DNA from: Actinokineospora alba
GTDB taxonomy: Bacteria > Actinomycetota > Actinomycetes > Mycobacteriales > Pseudonocardiaceae
NCBI RefSeq assembly: GCF_004362515.1
Contig: NZ_SNXU01000001.1
Location: forward strand, 558,001 to 622,000
Direction: 5' to 3'
Length of the DNA: 64,000 bases
Below are positions 15,690 through 25,227 of the stretch, one piece after another; positions within the stretch are counted from its first letter, which is position 1; each line of letters begins with the position of its first letter. The notes below the pieces were generated by a model. It was given only the letters and a program-made list of their open reading frames with translations. It made no database searches and was not told the DNA's origin. The translations under genes and the position numbers were made by a program.

Positions 15690-16885
15690 CTGCCACCCCC
15701 GGGCGCGTTCTGGCCGGGCAGGTCGAGCATGGGCAGCGCGATCGGCGGGATCTGGCCGCTCTGCAACGCGGCCAACGCCTCGATCGGCGACGGCAGCTTC
15801 ACCACACCGTCGAGGACCGGTGCCAGCTTCGCACACGCGTCGCCGAGAGCGGGCGGGAGCTGCGTCGGGGTGCCCGACTGGATCGTCCGGCACAGCAACG
15901 CCATCGGCGGGTAGGTCAGCTCGTTGAGGTTGCCGCGGATGGAGAACGACGCCGACGCGGCGTCGTAGGTGTTGAGGAAGTTCGTCGCCCCCAGCGGGCC
16001 GACGTCGAGCAGTTCGGCGAGCGCGCCCCGTTCGTCGACCAGCGCCTGGGTGATGCCGACCAGCCGGTCCACATTGGACTTGAGCAGATCCTTGTTCTCC
16101 GCGATGAACCCCTGCACCTCGCCCAGCGAGTTGGCCAGCGAGGTGAGCGCGATGCCGAGGTCGTCGCTGTCGGCGGCCAGGTAGTCGGTCACCCCGGCCA
16201 GCTTCGTGTTGAACCCCCGGACCTGCGCGTCGCTCTCGGCCAGCGTTCGGGTGAACTTCTGCAGGTTGTCCACTGTGGAGAAGAGGTCGCCGCGCGACTC
16301 GCTGAGGGTGTGCGCCGCGGTGGACAGCTGCTTGATGGTGTCGTTGAGCAGGCGGCCGTTCCCGTCGAGACTGGCGGCGGCCGAGTCGAGCACGCCCGAC
16401 AGCGCGCCATCCGCGTTCGCGCCGTCCGGCCCCAACGCGGTCGCCAGTTCCCGCACGCTCGCGGTCAGGTCGTCGATCTCCACCGGCGTCGCGGTGCGGG
16501 CCAACGGGATCAGCGCGCGGTCCGCGAGCCGTGGGCCGGTCTCGTAGGCCGGGGTGAGCTGCACGAACCGGTCGCTCACCAGGCTGGGCGCGACCGACAC
16601 CGCGGACACCTCGGCGGGCAGGTCCACGCCTTCGTCCACGGTCATCGTGACCTCGACGAAGTCGCCGCGCGGGACCACCGTGTCGACCTGTCCGACGGCG
16701 ATGCCCAGCACCCGCACCTCGGAGCCCGGGTAGATGCCGATCGACTTGGCGAAGTGCGCGGTGAGTCTCGTTCCCGCCATCGGAACCGCGATCCACCACA
16801 GCGCGACCGCGACGATCAGGCCGAGCACGGCCAGCAGTGTCACGGCGACCGTGGCGTCGCGTTGGAACCGGGAGCGCAGGATCAC
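15686..16885 (-). CDS. mce4D: Mce-family protein (Mce4D)
   Basis: 399 residues. A hydrophobic anchor (VTLLAVLGLIVAVALWWIAVPM) is followed by the Mce domain (LTAHFAKSIGIYPGSEVRVLGIAVGQVDTVVPRGDFVEV) and a long coiled helical part (about 120-330). The start overlaps the mce4C stop by 4 nt and its own stop overlaps the mce4E start, so the whole set is translated in a chain. It is a structural subunit of the Mce4 importer. Confidence 0.92.
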   Translation of the reverse strand: MILRSRFQRDATVAVTLLAVLGLIVAVALWWIAVPMAGTRLTAHFAKSIGIYPGSEVRVLGIAVGQVDTVVPRGDFVEVTMTVDEGVDLPAEVSAVSVAPSLVSDRFVQLTPAYETGPRLADRALIPLARTATPVEIDDLTASVRELATALGPDGANADGALSGVLDSAAASLDGNGRLLNDTIKQLSTAAHTLSESRGDLFSTVDNLQKFTRTLAESDAQVRGFNTKLAGVTDYLAADSDDLGIALTSLANSLGEVQGFIAENKDLLKSNVDRLVGITQALVDERGALAELLDVGPLGATNFLNTYDAASASFSIRGNLNELTYPPMALLCRTIQSGTPTQLPPALGDACAKLAPVLDGVVKLPSPIEALAALQSGQIPPIALPMLDLPGQNAPGGGR

Positions 16886-17901
16886 TTGCCACCTCCCGGG
16901 GTCAGCGGCGTGTAGCAGCCCTCCGGGTTGATGTCGATCAGCGCGGTCTTCGAGGAAGGCGGGAACAGGCCGCAGATGTAGCCCTCGAACCAGCGGCCGT
17001 TGCCGACCGTGTTGTTGAAGACCCGCACGAACGGCGCCAACGCGGCCACCCCCTTGCTGAGGTTGTCCTGGTTGCGGGCCAACACCGTCGTCACCTTGTC
17101 CAGCTGGGTGAGCATCGGCTTGAGCTGCGCGGTGTTGTCGGCCACCAGCCCGTGCAGCTCGTCGGCGAGTGCCTTGGTGCCGCTCAGGAGTTTGCTCACC
17201 GCGGATCGGCGCAGCTGAAGTTCTTCCAGCAGCAGGCCCGCGTCGGCGAACAGCTTCTGCAGCTGCTTGTCCCGGTCGGCCACGGTTTTGGACAGGGACG
17301 AGGTATTCGACAGCAGCCGGGCGAGTTCCTCGTCGCGTGTGGACAGTGTCGCGGAGAGGCGGGACATTCCAGTGAGCGCGTCGCGCAGGTGCGCGGGGCT
17401 GCCGGACATGGCCTCGGAGACCACGCGGAAGCTCTCGGCGAGCTGGTCAGTATCGATCTTCTGCACGGTCTTGGTGAGCTGGTCGAACACCGGGACGATG
17501 TCGAATGGGGTCAGCGTCCGGGTCTTCGGGATGACTTCGTTTGGGTCCTGCGGCCGGCTGCCGTCGGCGGCGATGGCGAGGAACTTGTCGCCGAGCAGCG
17601 TACGGATCTGGATCGACAGCGTGCTTCGGTCGCCAACCCGGGCGTCGCGAACGGTGAAGTCTACCCGCACCTTGTTGCCCGCCAACGCGACCGCGTCGAC
17701 CGCGCCCACCTTGACCCCGGCGACGCGGACCTCGTTGCCCGGCCGCAGCCCGGCGGACTCGGTGAACTCCGCGGAGTACGTCGTGCCGCCCCCGATGATC
17801 GGCAGGTCGTCGGAGAAGAACGTCGCCAGCACAACCAGGACGACGAGAACCAGGGTGACCGCGCCGACCCCGGCCTGGTTGCGTTCGCGCAGCGACTTCA
17901 T
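16882..17901 (-). CDS. mce4C: Mce-family protein (Mce4C)
   Basis: 339 residues. The ATG at 17901 is preferred over 17910 because it makes the usual ATGA overlap with mce4B. N-terminal anchor (VGAVTLVLVVLVVLATFF), Mce domain with YSAEFTESAGLRPGNEVRVAGVKVGAVDAV, then a helical region. A Cys pair near the C-terminus (GYICGLF and PEGCYTP) may form a disulfide outside the cell. Subunit of the Mce4 importer. Confidence 0.92.
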   Translation of the reverse strand: MKSLRERNQAGVGAVTLVLVVLVVLATFFSDDLPIIGGGTTYSAEFTESAGLRPGNEVRVAGVKVGAVDAVALAGNKVRVDFTVRDARVGDRSTLSIQIRTLLGDKFLAIAADGSRPQDPNEVIPKTRTLTPFDIVPVFDQLTKTVQKIDTDQLAESFRVVSEAMSGSPAHLRDALTGMSRLSATLSTRDEELARLLSNTSSLSKTVADRDKQLQKLFADAGLLLEELQLRRSAVSKLLSGTKALADELHGLVADNTAQLKPMLTQLDKVTTVLARNQDNLSKGVAALAPFVRVFNNTVGNGRWFEGYICGLFPPSSKTALIDINPEGCYTPLTPGGGK

Positions 17902-18941
17902 GGCCCGCACCTCTCCGGTCGCTGCGTTCCCGGCAGCGGCAGGGCGGGGATGTCCACGACGATGCCGAGTTCGGACACGCCGATTCGACCGGAGGCGCTG
18001 CAGAGGAAGTAGTTGAACCAGCCGCCGTAGCTGGCGGAGCGGGTGATGGCGTTGACCTTGCCGGGCAGGTTCTTGAGGAAGTGGTCCACAGTGTCCTCAT
18101 GCGCGGCAAGCGTGGTGGAGAGTTGGCCGAGGCCCGCGATGTCCTGCTTGAGCGACGGGCGGATGTCGGCGAGCAGCCCCGAGGTGATCGTGGTCAGGTC
18201 GCCCAGCGCGGTGATGGCGTCGCCGATCGGCTCGCGCTGCTCGGCCAGCCCGGTGCTCAGCCGCTGCATGTGGTCGATGAGCCCGGACACCTCCGCGCTG
18301 CGGCCGTTCACCGTGTCCAGCACGGTGTTGAGGTTGGTGATCACTTCGCCGATCACTTTGTCCTTGTCGGCGATGGCGGTGGTGAGCGACGCGGTGTGGC
18401 TCAGGATGCTGTCGATCGTGCCGCCCTCGCCCTGCAGCACCTGGATGAGGTGTGCGGTGAGTTCGTTGACCTGGGCCGGGTCGAGCGCCTGGAACAGCGG
18501 GCGGAACCCGTTGAACAGCACGGTGAGGTTCAGCGCGGGTTTCGTCCGGTCGACCGGAATCGTGTCACCTGGCTGGAAGACGTCGTTCGGGTCGCGGATG
18601 TCGCCGACGCCGAGCGCGATGTAGCGCTGGCCGATCAGGTTGCGGTACTTGATGGTCGCGGTGATCGAGCCGGGCAGCTTCCGCGCGGACTCGACGTCGA
18701 AGGCGACCTCGGCGAGCCGGTCGTCCACCACCCGCACGTCGGTGACCTGGCCGATGCGCACACCCGACATGCGGACGTCGTCGCCGACGACGATGCCGGT
18801 CGCGTCGGTGAACCGGGCCGCGTAGCCCATCGTCTGCCCCAGGGACTTGTTGGCGATCGTGAGGCCCAGCATGGCGGTCAGCGTCACGGTGACCACCGCG
18901 AACACGGCGATCTTGACCAGCGGTGCGAGCACTGTCCTCAT
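17898..18941 (-). CDS. mce4B: Mce-family protein (Mce4B)
   Basis: 347 residues from the ATG at 18941, overlapping the mce4A stop (ATGA). Anchor VKIAVFAVVTVTLTAMLGLTI, then the Mce domain (YAARFTDATGIVVGDDVRMSGVRIGQVTDVRVVDD). A conserved NLIGQRYIALG segment follows, then the helical domain. The C-terminus has YFLCSASGRIG, a Cys-containing segment common in B subunits. Subunit of the Mce4 importer. Confidence 0.92.
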   Translation of the reverse strand: MRTVLAPLVKIAVFAVVTVTLTAMLGLTIANKSLGQTMGYAARFTDATGIVVGDDVRMSGVRIGQVTDVRVVDDRLAEVAFDVESARKLPGSITATIKYRNLIGQRYIALGVGDIRDPNDVFQPGDTIPVDRTKPALNLTVLFNGFRPLFQALDPAQVNELTAHLIQVLQGEGGTIDSILSHTASLTTAIADKDKVIGEVITNLNTVLDTVNGRSAEVSGLIDHMQRLSTGLAEQREPIGDAITALGDLTTITSGLLADIRPSLKQDIAGLGQLSTTLAAHEDTVDHFLKNLPGKVNAITRSASYGGWFNYFLCSASGRIGVSELGIVVDIPALPLPGTQRPERCGP

Positions 18942-20269
18942 CGCAGCGTCACCTCCGCGCCGCGGAACGCCGGGCCGAGCAGCAGACCCGCCCAGCGCGG
19001 CACGTCCTCGGGCATGACGCCGAGTCCGGGCGCGATCAGGGCGTTCACCAGGTCGCGCTCCTGCGGGCTGTTGGCCAGCGCGGGCGCGTCCGCGGCCTGC
19101 GGGACGGTCGGGCAGAACTGCTCGGGCCGGTCCGACTTGGGCGCGGGCGGCTTGGAGGTGCCGTCCTTCACCGGCCCGTCCGTGGTGTACTGCGGGAACT
19201 TCTCGCCGGGCTGGGCCATCCGGTAGCAGCGCGGACCGCGCTTGTCGTTGTAGCGCGGAGTGTCGACACCGGGCAGGTACTTGCCCCGGTTCGCCGCGAT
19301 CTCGATGGTGACCCTGGAGACGTTCGGGTGGTCGGTTCCCTTGCCGAACGCGCGTTCCGACGCGGGGATCGCCTTGACCAGGTTCTCCAGCAGGCAAGGG
19401 TATTCCGGCGCGTACTTCGCCAGCACGGCCAGCGTGGACTGGGCGGTGTCGGCCAGGTCGATGAGGTTTCCCTTGTTCACGGCCAGGAATCGGTCGAGGT
19501 CGACCGCCGCCGTGGTGGCGGTGCTGAAGAGCAGGTCGAGGTTCGCCCGCTGCTCGGCGATCGTCCTGGTGGTCGTGGTCAGGTCGCTCATGGCTTGGAG
19601 CAGGTCGGGCGCGGCGTCGGCGTAGGTGTCGGCGACAGTGGCCAGGGCCGCCAGGTCCGCCTTGAGATCGGGCATGCTGGGCAGCAGCTGCTCCAGGTAG
19701 GCGTCGAGGTCGGCGATGGTCCGGCCGAACTGCGCGCCGCGGCCGTCCAGGGCGGTGGACATCGCGTTGAGCGTGGTCGCGAGTTTGGCTGGTTCCACGG
19801 CTTGGAGGACGGGCATCAGGTGGTCGAGGACCTTCTCCAACTCGATCGCCGACGAGGTCCGGTCCTGCGGGATCACCGAGCCGCCGCGCAATGCCTGCGG
19901 CGCGGGAACAGTGGGGATCAGCAGGGCCACATAACGTTCGCCGAACAGGGTCTTCGGCAGCAGGCGGGCGGAGACGTTGGCGGGGATGAGGTCGACGGAG
20001 TCCGGGTCGAGCGCGAGGTCGAGCACCGCGCGGTCGCCAGTAGGCCGGATTGCCCGCACCTCGCCGACGATCATCCCACGCAGCTTCACGTCGGAGCCCA
20101 CCCGCAGCTGGTTGCCGACCCGATCGGTCTCCAGGCTGACCGGAACGACTGTGGTGAAAGCCTTGTTGTAAAATCCGATCGACAGCCACACCAACGTCGC
20201 CACGACGACCAGGAACACCAGCCCGTAGAGCTGGTACCGGACCTTCTCGAACCTCTCAGTGGGCCTCAT
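18938..20269 (-). CDS. mce4A: Mce-family protein (Mce4A)
   Basis: 443 residues, the longest of the set. Anchor YGLVFLVVVATLVWLSIGF, Mce domain (VSLETDRVGNQLRVGSDVKLRGMIVGEVRAI), the KTLFGERYVAL segment, a long helical tube-like region, and a Pro/Lys-rich tail. In characterised Mce systems the A subunit can bind the lipid cargo. The start overlaps the yrbE4B stop. The cargo is inferred to be sterol from neighbouring genes, not from the protein itself. Confidence 0.92.
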   Translation of the reverse strand: MRPTERFEKVRYQLYGLVFLVVVATLVWLSIGFYNKAFTTVVPVSLETDRVGNQLRVGSDVKLRGMIVGEVRAIRPTGDRAVLDLALDPDSVDLIPANVSARLLPKTLFGERYVALLIPTVPAPQALRGGSVIPQDRTSSAIELEKVLDHLMPVLQAVEPAKLATTLNAMSTALDGRGAQFGRTIADLDAYLEQLLPSMPDLKADLAALATVADTYADAAPDLLQAMSDLTTTTRTIAEQRANLDLLFSTATTAAVDLDRFLAVNKGNLIDLADTAQSTLAVLAKYAPEYPCLLENLVKAIPASERAFGKGTDHPNVSRVTIEIAANRGKYLPGVDTPRYNDKRGPRCYRMAQPGEKFPQYTTDGPVKDGTSKPPAPKSDRPEQFCPTVPQAADAPALANSPQERDLVNALIAPGLGVMPEDVPRWAGLLLGPAFRGAEVTLR

Positions 20270-21132
20270 CCGGCGATCCGCACTGTGGTCGACGCGCCCC
20301 AGATGGCCAGGCTGAGGAAGAAGTCCAGGAGGGTCTGCAGGACGATCGCCGTGCGCACGGCCCGGCCGACGGCCACGCCGACCCCCGCGGGACCGCCGCT
20401 CGCGGTGTAGCCGTAGTAGCAGTGCACCAGGATCACCACGACGCTGAACACCATCACCTTGAGGAACGACCAGAGCACGTCCTCAGGCGGCAGGAACAGG
20501 TGGAAATAGTGGTCGTAGGTTCCCGACGACTGCCCGTAGAACCAGACGGTCACCTGACGTGAAGCCAGATAGGAGCAGAGCAGACCCACCACGTACAGCG
20601 GGATCACGGCCGCGACGCCCGCGATCACCCTGGTGGTGACCAGGTACGGCACGCTCGGGACGGCCATGACCTCCAGCGCGTCGATCTCCTCGGAGATCCG
20701 CATCGCGCCGAGCTGCGCGGTGAAGCCGCACCCGACGGTGGCCGACAAGGCGAGCCCGGCGGCCAGCGGCGCGACCTCGCGGGTGTCGAAGTAGGCGGCG
20801 ATGAACCCGGTCAGCGCGGAGGTGCCCAGCTGGTTGAGCGCCGAGTAGCCCTGCAGGCCGACGATCAGTCCGGTGAAGACAGTCATGCCGATCATCACGC
20901 CGAGCGTGCCGCCGATGACCGCGAGCGCGCCGCTGCCGAAGAACACCTCGGACAGCAGCCGCATGGTCTCGCGCGGATACCGGACGATCGTGCGTGGCAC
21001 CGAGCGCAGCACCATCAGGTAGAAGGCGAGCTGCCGGCCCAGGACGGCCAGGCCGTCGAACGGCTGGTTCGCCACCGCGAGGACGCGCGTGGTGACCTGG
21101 CGGGGTGCCCTCTCCCGGATCGCCATGGTCAC
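20266..21132 (-). CDS. yrbE4B: MlaE-family permease subunit (YrbE4B)
   Basis: 288 residues, several transmembrane helices. The MlaE signature is seen as GGTLGVMIGMTVFTGLIVGLQG, TVGCGFTAQLGAMRISEEIDALEVMAVPSVPYLVTTRV and a late YYGYTASGGPAGVGVAVGRAVR. The EEIDALEVM segment is the cytoplasmic coupling helix for the MlaF-type ATPase, which is not encoded here. It overlaps yrbE4A and mce4A by 4 nt each and forms the permease with YrbE4A. Confidence 0.94.
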   Translation of the reverse strand: MTMAIRERAPRQVTTRVLAVANQPFDGLAVLGRQLAFYLMVLRSVPRTIVRYPRETMRLLSEVFFGSGALAVIGGTLGVMIGMTVFTGLIVGLQGYSALNQLGTSALTGFIAAYFDTREVAPLAAGLALSATVGCGFTAQLGAMRISEEIDALEVMAVPSVPYLVTTRVIAGVAAVIPLYVVGLLCSYLASRQVTVWFYGQSSGTYDHYFHLFLPPEDVLWSFLKVMVFSVVVILVHCYYGYTASGGPAGVGVAVGRAVRTAIVLQTLLDFFLSLAIWGASTTVRIAG

Positions 21133-21932
21133 AAACCCTTGGGCGGGACGATTTGCAGGTACAGGCCGGTCAGCACGACGTTGATCGCGAACAGCAGCAG
21201 GAAGGTGATGACGACGGTCTGGTTCACCGCGTCACCCACGCCTTTCGGGCCGCCGGCGGGGTTCAGGCCGCGGTAGGCGGCGATGATGCCCGCGACGAAG
21301 CCGTAGAGGATCGCCTTGATCGTGCTGATCCACAGGTCCGGCAGCTGGGCCAGCGCGTTGAAGCTGGACAGGTACGCGCCCGGTGTGCCGCCCTGCATGA
21401 CCACGTTGAAGAAGTAGCCGCCCGCGACGCCGACCACGCTGACCAGTCCATTGAGGAGGGTTGCGACCACGATGCAGGCCAGGACCCGCGGCACGATGAG
21501 CCGCTGGATCGGCGAGACGCCCAGCACCTCCATCGCGTCGATCTCCTCGCGGATGGTGCGCGACCCGATGTCGGCGCACACCGCCGACCCGCCCGCGCCC
21601 GCGACCAGCAGCGCGGTGATCAGCGGGGCGGCCTGCTGCACGATGGCCAGCGCGCTCGCCGCGCCGATGAACGACTGCGCGCCGATCTGCTGGGTCAGCG
21701 AGCCGAGTTGCAGCGCGATGACCGCGCCGAACGGGATCGCCACCAGCGCGGTCGGCAGGATCGTGACGCTGGCGAAGAACCAGCACTGCTGGATGAACTC
21801 GCGGCCCTGGAACGGTCTGCGCGGGATGAAGCGCAGCACGTCCCACGCCAGCGTGGTGACCCGGCCGACCTGGCGAAGGCCGCGCATGACCACCGCGTCG
21901 GACTCGAGTCGCAGGCTCAACGGCTGATCCAC
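21129..21932 (-). CDS. yrbE4A: MlaE-family permease subunit (YrbE4A)
   Basis: 267 residues from a GTG at 21932; an internal ATG (MRGLRQ) 15 codons later is possible. MlaE features: ALVAIPFGAVIALQLGSLTQQIG, AGAGGSAVCADIGSRTIREEIDAMEVLGVSPIQRLIVPRVLA, and the C-terminal GLNPAGGPKGVGDAVNQTVV. It is first of the eight-gene transporter block. The 79-bp gap before it shows no clear operator, so it is probably read through from hsd4A. Confidence 0.94.
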   Translation of the reverse strand: MDQPLSLRLESDAVVMRGLRQVGRVTTLAWDVLRFIPRRPFQGREFIQQCWFFASVTILPTALVAIPFGAVIALQLGSLTQQIGAQSFIGAASALAIVQQAAPLITALLVAGAGGSAVCADIGSRTIREEIDAMEVLGVSPIQRLIVPRVLACIVVATLLNGLVSVVGVAGGYFFNVVMQGGTPGAYLSSFNALAQLPDLWISTIKAILYGFVAGIIAAYRGLNPAGGPKGVGDAVNQTVVITFLLLFAINVVLTGLYLQIVPPKGL

Positions 21933-22011
21933 TTCGGCGGGGACTTCAGGCGTTCGTGCTGGTCACCCAACGACGGCGCGACGGAACAGATACGCGAAAA
22001 ATCCACATGTA

Positions 22012-22773
22012 CTAGAAGGACAGGGCGTGCGTAGTCGTGGCGCCACCGTCGGCGACGAACTCGGCGCCGGTGCAGTAGGAACTCTCGTCACTGGCCAGGA
22101 ACAGCACGAGGCTCGCGATCTCCTCGGCCTGGCCGTTGCGCTTGAGGGCGACCCGCTTGCCGATCCGGCTGGTGTCGACCTCGATGCCGCCGAGCGCGGT
22201 CGGCAGCATCTGGGTGTCGATCACGCCGGGGTGCACGGAGTTGACCCGGATGCCGTGCTCGCCGAGTTCCATGGCGGCGACCTTCGTCATCCCACGAACA
22301 GCGAACTTGCTCGCCGTGTAGGCGATCACCATCTTCGCGGCGGCGAGACCCTCGATGGAGGACAGGTTGACGATCGAGCCCTCCTTGGCCGCGATCATCC
22401 CCGGCGCGACCGCGCGCATACCGAGGAAGCAGCCGAACTGGTTGACCCGGATGATCCGCTCGTAGTCGGCGAGCTTGGTGTCCACCAGCGGGCTGAAGTG
22501 CAGGATGCCCGCGTTGTTGACCAGCACCGTGACCGGGCCGAACCGCCCGGTCGCGTCGGCCACCGCGTCCGCCCACTCGTCCTCTTCGGACACATCGAGG
22601 TGGCGGAAGTACGCGTTGTCACCGAGTTCGTCGGCGAGTGTCTTGCCCTCGTCGTCGAGCACGTCGGCCAGGACCACCTTGGCGCCCTCGGCGACGAACC
22701 GCCGCGCCGCCGCCGCACCCTGCCCTCGCGCCGCGCCGGTGATCAGCGCGACCTTGCCGTCCAACCGTCCCAT
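22012..22773 (-). CDS. SDR, probable hydroxysteroid dehydrogenase
   Basis: 253 residues, classical SDR: cofactor loop TGAARGQG (residues 12-19), NNAG near 88, catalytic Ser in NLSSIEGL, YTASK with Tyr and Lys near 153-157, then the PG motif SVHPGVIDT. Asp in VVLADV after strand 2 predicts NAD(H) use. The sequence resembles the 3-alpha/20-beta-hydroxysteroid dehydrogenase branch (Rv2002-like). It follows the aldehyde dehydrogenase gene by 11 bp, inside the hsd4A-mce4 transcription unit, so a sterol or side-chain alcohol is the likely substrate. Confidence 0.85.
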   Translation of the reverse strand: MGRLDGKVALITGAARGQGAAAARRFVAEGAKVVLADVLDDEGKTLADELGDNAYFRHLDVSEEDEWADAVADATGRFGPVTVLVNNAGILHFSPLVDTKLADYERIIRVNQFGCFLGMRAVAPGMIAAKEGSIVNLSSIEGLAAAKMVIAYTASKFAVRGMTKVAAMELGEHGIRVNSVHPGVIDTQMLPTALGGIEVDTSRIGKRVALKRNGQAEEIASLVLFLASDESSYCTGAEFVADGGATTTHALSF

Positions 22774-22784
22774 CTGGACTACTC

Positions 22785-24290
22785 CTACATCAGTTCATCG
22801 GTGAGTGGCATGAGCACGGTCTTGAGTTCGGTGTACGCCTCGAACGCGGAGCGACCGCCCTCGCGACCGAGTCCGGACTGCTTGAAGCCGCCGAAGGGCA
22901 GGTGCGGCTCGACCTGGAAACCGTTGATGCCCACGGTTCCCGCCCGCAACGCGCGGGCCACCCGGAAGGCTCGACGGTTGTCGGTGGTGTAGATCCCGGC
23001 GCCCAGGCCGTACTCCGTGGCATTGGCCAGCCGGATGGCTTCGTCCTCGTCGGTGAACGGCACGACCGCGAGGACCGGGCCGAAGATTTCCTCCTGCGCG
23101 AGTTCCGCGGTGTTGTCCACGTCGGCGAAGATCGTGGGCTGGACGAAGTTGCCCCCGGCCAGGTCCCCATCCACCCGGGACCCACCAGCCACCAGCCGGG
23201 CGCCGCTGTCCTTGCCGCGCTCGATGTAGCCGAGGACGCGGTCGAGCTGCTTGGCGTTGATCAGCGGCGAGGAGAGGACGGCCGGGTCGAACGGGTCGCC
23301 GTAGGTGATCATTCCGGCGAGAAGCTGGGCGGCGTTGAGGAAGTCGTCGTAGACATCGCGGTGCACCAGCGCCCGGGTGTGCGCGACGCAGGCCTGGCCG
23401 GACAGTCCCATGGTGACGGTGCCCATCGTGGTCATCGCGGCGAGGCCCACGTCCGGCGCGTCCGGGAACACCAGAGTCGGGCTCTTGCCGCCGAGTTCGA
23501 GGGAAACCCGCTTGAGCGTGCCCGCCGACGCCTCGATGATGTGCCTGCCGACCGCGCGGCTGCCGGTGAAGCTGACCTTGTCCACCAACGGATGCGTGAC
23601 CAGGGCATCGCCGGTCGGGTTGCCCGGTCCGGTGACGACGTTGAGCACACCGTCCGGCAGGCCTGCCTCGACCAGCAGCTCCACCATGCGCAGCACGGTG
23701 AACGTGGCGAACTCGGACGGCTTGAGCACCACGGTGCAGCCCGCCGCCAGCGCGGGTGCGACCTTCTGGGCGTAGAGCAGGAAAGGGGCGTTCCACGGCA
23801 GGATCGCCGCTACCACGCCGATCGGCTCGCGGAAGGTCATCGCGAGGTGGTCGCCGCCCTGGTACGGCGGCAGGGTCTCCCCGCCCACCTTGTCGATCCA
23901 GCCCGCGTGGTGCTCGAACACGTCCGCGGCGGCCTCGACCGACGTCGCGTAGATGCCCGCGAACGAGAGCGGGACACCGTTGTCGAGCGCCTGCAGCCTG
24001 CGCAGCTCGTCGGCGTTGGCCCGCAGCAGATCCGCGTAGCGGTGCAACAGCTTGACCCGCTGCCCCGCCCGCGAACGCGGCCACGGGCCCTCGTCGAACG
24101 CGATACGGGCGGCGTGCACCGCCTTGTCCACATCGGACTCGGTGGCGATCGGGAAGGTGCCGATCGTCTCGCCGGTGGCCGGGTGGGTGTGGGTCCACGA
24201 CGCTCCGTCGGCGGCGGGCCGCCACTGGCCGTCGATGAGGATGCCCTGGTCTGGCAGCCGTCCCACGTGGGAGAGCAAGGAGAGTGTCAC
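22785..24290 (-). CDS. Aldehyde dehydrogenase, steroid-cluster type
   Basis: 501 residues, full length. NAD(P)-dependent ALDH motifs: ILPWNAPFLLY, the KPSEFA lysine, FTGSRAVG, the catalytic Glu in SLELGGKSP, the catalytic Cys in GLSGQACVAHTR, and EEIFGPVLAV. The GTG start at 24290 overlaps the hsd4A stop (GTGA). It lies between hsd4A and an SDR gene in front of yrbE4A, a place where M. tuberculosis has no gene. A role in oxidising a sterol side-chain aldehyde to the acid is plausible but inferred only from position. Confidence 0.88.
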   Translation of the reverse strand: MTLSLLSHVGRLPDQGILIDGQWRPAADGASWTHTHPATGETIGTFPIATESDVDKAVHAARIAFDEGPWPRSRAGQRVKLLHRYADLLRANADELRRLQALDNGVPLSFAGIYATSVEAAADVFEHHAGWIDKVGGETLPPYQGGDHLAMTFREPIGVVAAILPWNAPFLLYAQKVAPALAAGCTVVLKPSEFATFTVLRMVELLVEAGLPDGVLNVVTGPGNPTGDALVTHPLVDKVSFTGSRAVGRHIIEASAGTLKRVSLELGGKSPTLVFPDAPDVGLAAMTTMGTVTMGLSGQACVAHTRALVHRDVYDDFLNAAQLLAGMITYGDPFDPAVLSSPLINAKQLDRVLGYIERGKDSGARLVAGGSRVDGDLAGGNFVQPTIFADVDNTAELAQEEIFGPVLAVVPFTDEDEAIRLANATEYGLGAGIYTTDNRRAFRVARALRAGTVGINGFQVEPHLPFGGFKQSGLGREGGRSAFEAYTELKTVLMPLTDELM

Positions 24291-25192
24291 TGCGCCTCCT
24301 GGCCGAGCTCGAGGATGTCGTTGGCGGCGAAGGAAAGCCTGGGGTCACGGTCGGCGAAGTAGCCGCCGACCTGGTCGGCCAGCGTTGCGGGGGTCCAGAG
24401 GTCGGCGTCGAACCGGCGCTCGACGGCGGGGGCGGCCAGCAGCGCCACCATGCCGCCGTGCACGACGAAAACCTGACCACTCACCGCTTGTGCGGCCGGT
24501 GAAGCGAGATAGACGACCAGCGGCGCGACATGCTCGGGAGAGAGCGGGTCAAGACCGTCAGCGGGGGCCTCGCCGAACACCTGCGCGGTCATCGCGGTGC
24601 GGGCGCGTGGGCAGATCGCGTTGGCGCGGACGCCGTAGCGCTCCAGGCCGCGCGCGGTGGCCAGGGTCAGCGCGACGATCCCGGCCTTGGCGGCGGCGTA
24701 GTTCGCCTGGCCGGCCGACCCGACGAGGAACGCCTCCGACGCGGTGTTGACGATCCGCGCGTAGACGGGTCCGCCCTTGGCCTTGGATTCGGTGCGCCAG
24801 TGCGCGGAAGCGTTGCGGGAGAGCAGGAAGTGGCCGCGCAGGTGGACCTTGAGCACGAGGTCCCAGTCGTCGTCGGACATCGAGAACAGCATCTTGTCGC
24901 GCAGCAGGCCGGCGTTGTTGACCACGATGTCGAGTCCGCCCCTGTCGAGCGCGGCCAGTGTCAGCGCGTCCGCCGTCGACCGCTCGGAGACGTCGCCCTC
25001 GACCAGGACGGCCTTGCCGCCCAGCGCCTCGATCTCGTCGACCACGCCGCCGCCCGGACCGCCCGGGAGGTCGTTGACCACCACGTCGGCGCCCGCGGCC
25101 GCCAGCGCCAGTGCCTCCGCCCGGCCGAGTCCGGCGCCCGCGCCGGTGACCACGGCGACCTTGCCGTCGAGGCTCACGGCGTCCACAGGCAT
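24287..25192 (-). CDS. hsd4A: 17-beta-hydroxysteroid dehydrogenase/SDR (Hsd4A-like)
   Basis: 301 residues from the ATG at 25192, with GAGGGAG just upstream. SDR motifs: TGAGAGLGRAEA, NNAGLLRDKM, catalytic Ser in NTASEAFL, YAAAKAG, and a RART segment after the ICP loop. It has the 40-residue extra C-terminal tail (TLADQVGGYFADRDPRLSF) of multifunctional-enzyme-like steroid SDRs. The place between fdxD and yrbE4 matches Rv3502c, which acts as a 17-beta-HSD and in side-chain beta-oxidation. A KstR-type box lies 36 bp upstream. Confidence 0.87.
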   Translation of the reverse strand: MPVDAVSLDGKVAVVTGAGAGLGRAEALALAAAGADVVVNDLPGGPGGGVVDEIEALGGKAVLVEGDVSERSTADALTLAALDRGGLDIVVNNAGLLRDKMLFSMSDDDWDLVLKVHLRGHFLLSRNASAHWRTESKAKGGPVYARIVNTASEAFLVGSAGQANYAAAKAGIVALTLATARGLERYGVRANAICPRARTAMTAQVFGEAPADGLDPLSPEHVAPLVVYLASPAAQAVSGQVFVVHGGMVALLAAPAVERRFDADLWTPATLADQVGGYFADRDPRLSFAANDILELGQEAQ

Positions 25193-25227
25193 CTCCCTCG
25201 GCACCGGGGGTGAATGGAACGCCAGAC

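Noticed and set aside
21933..22011. Searched for a KstR-type box directly before yrbE4A
   Set aside because: TACTAGAAGG is the only partial match; no GAACnnGTTC core is present.
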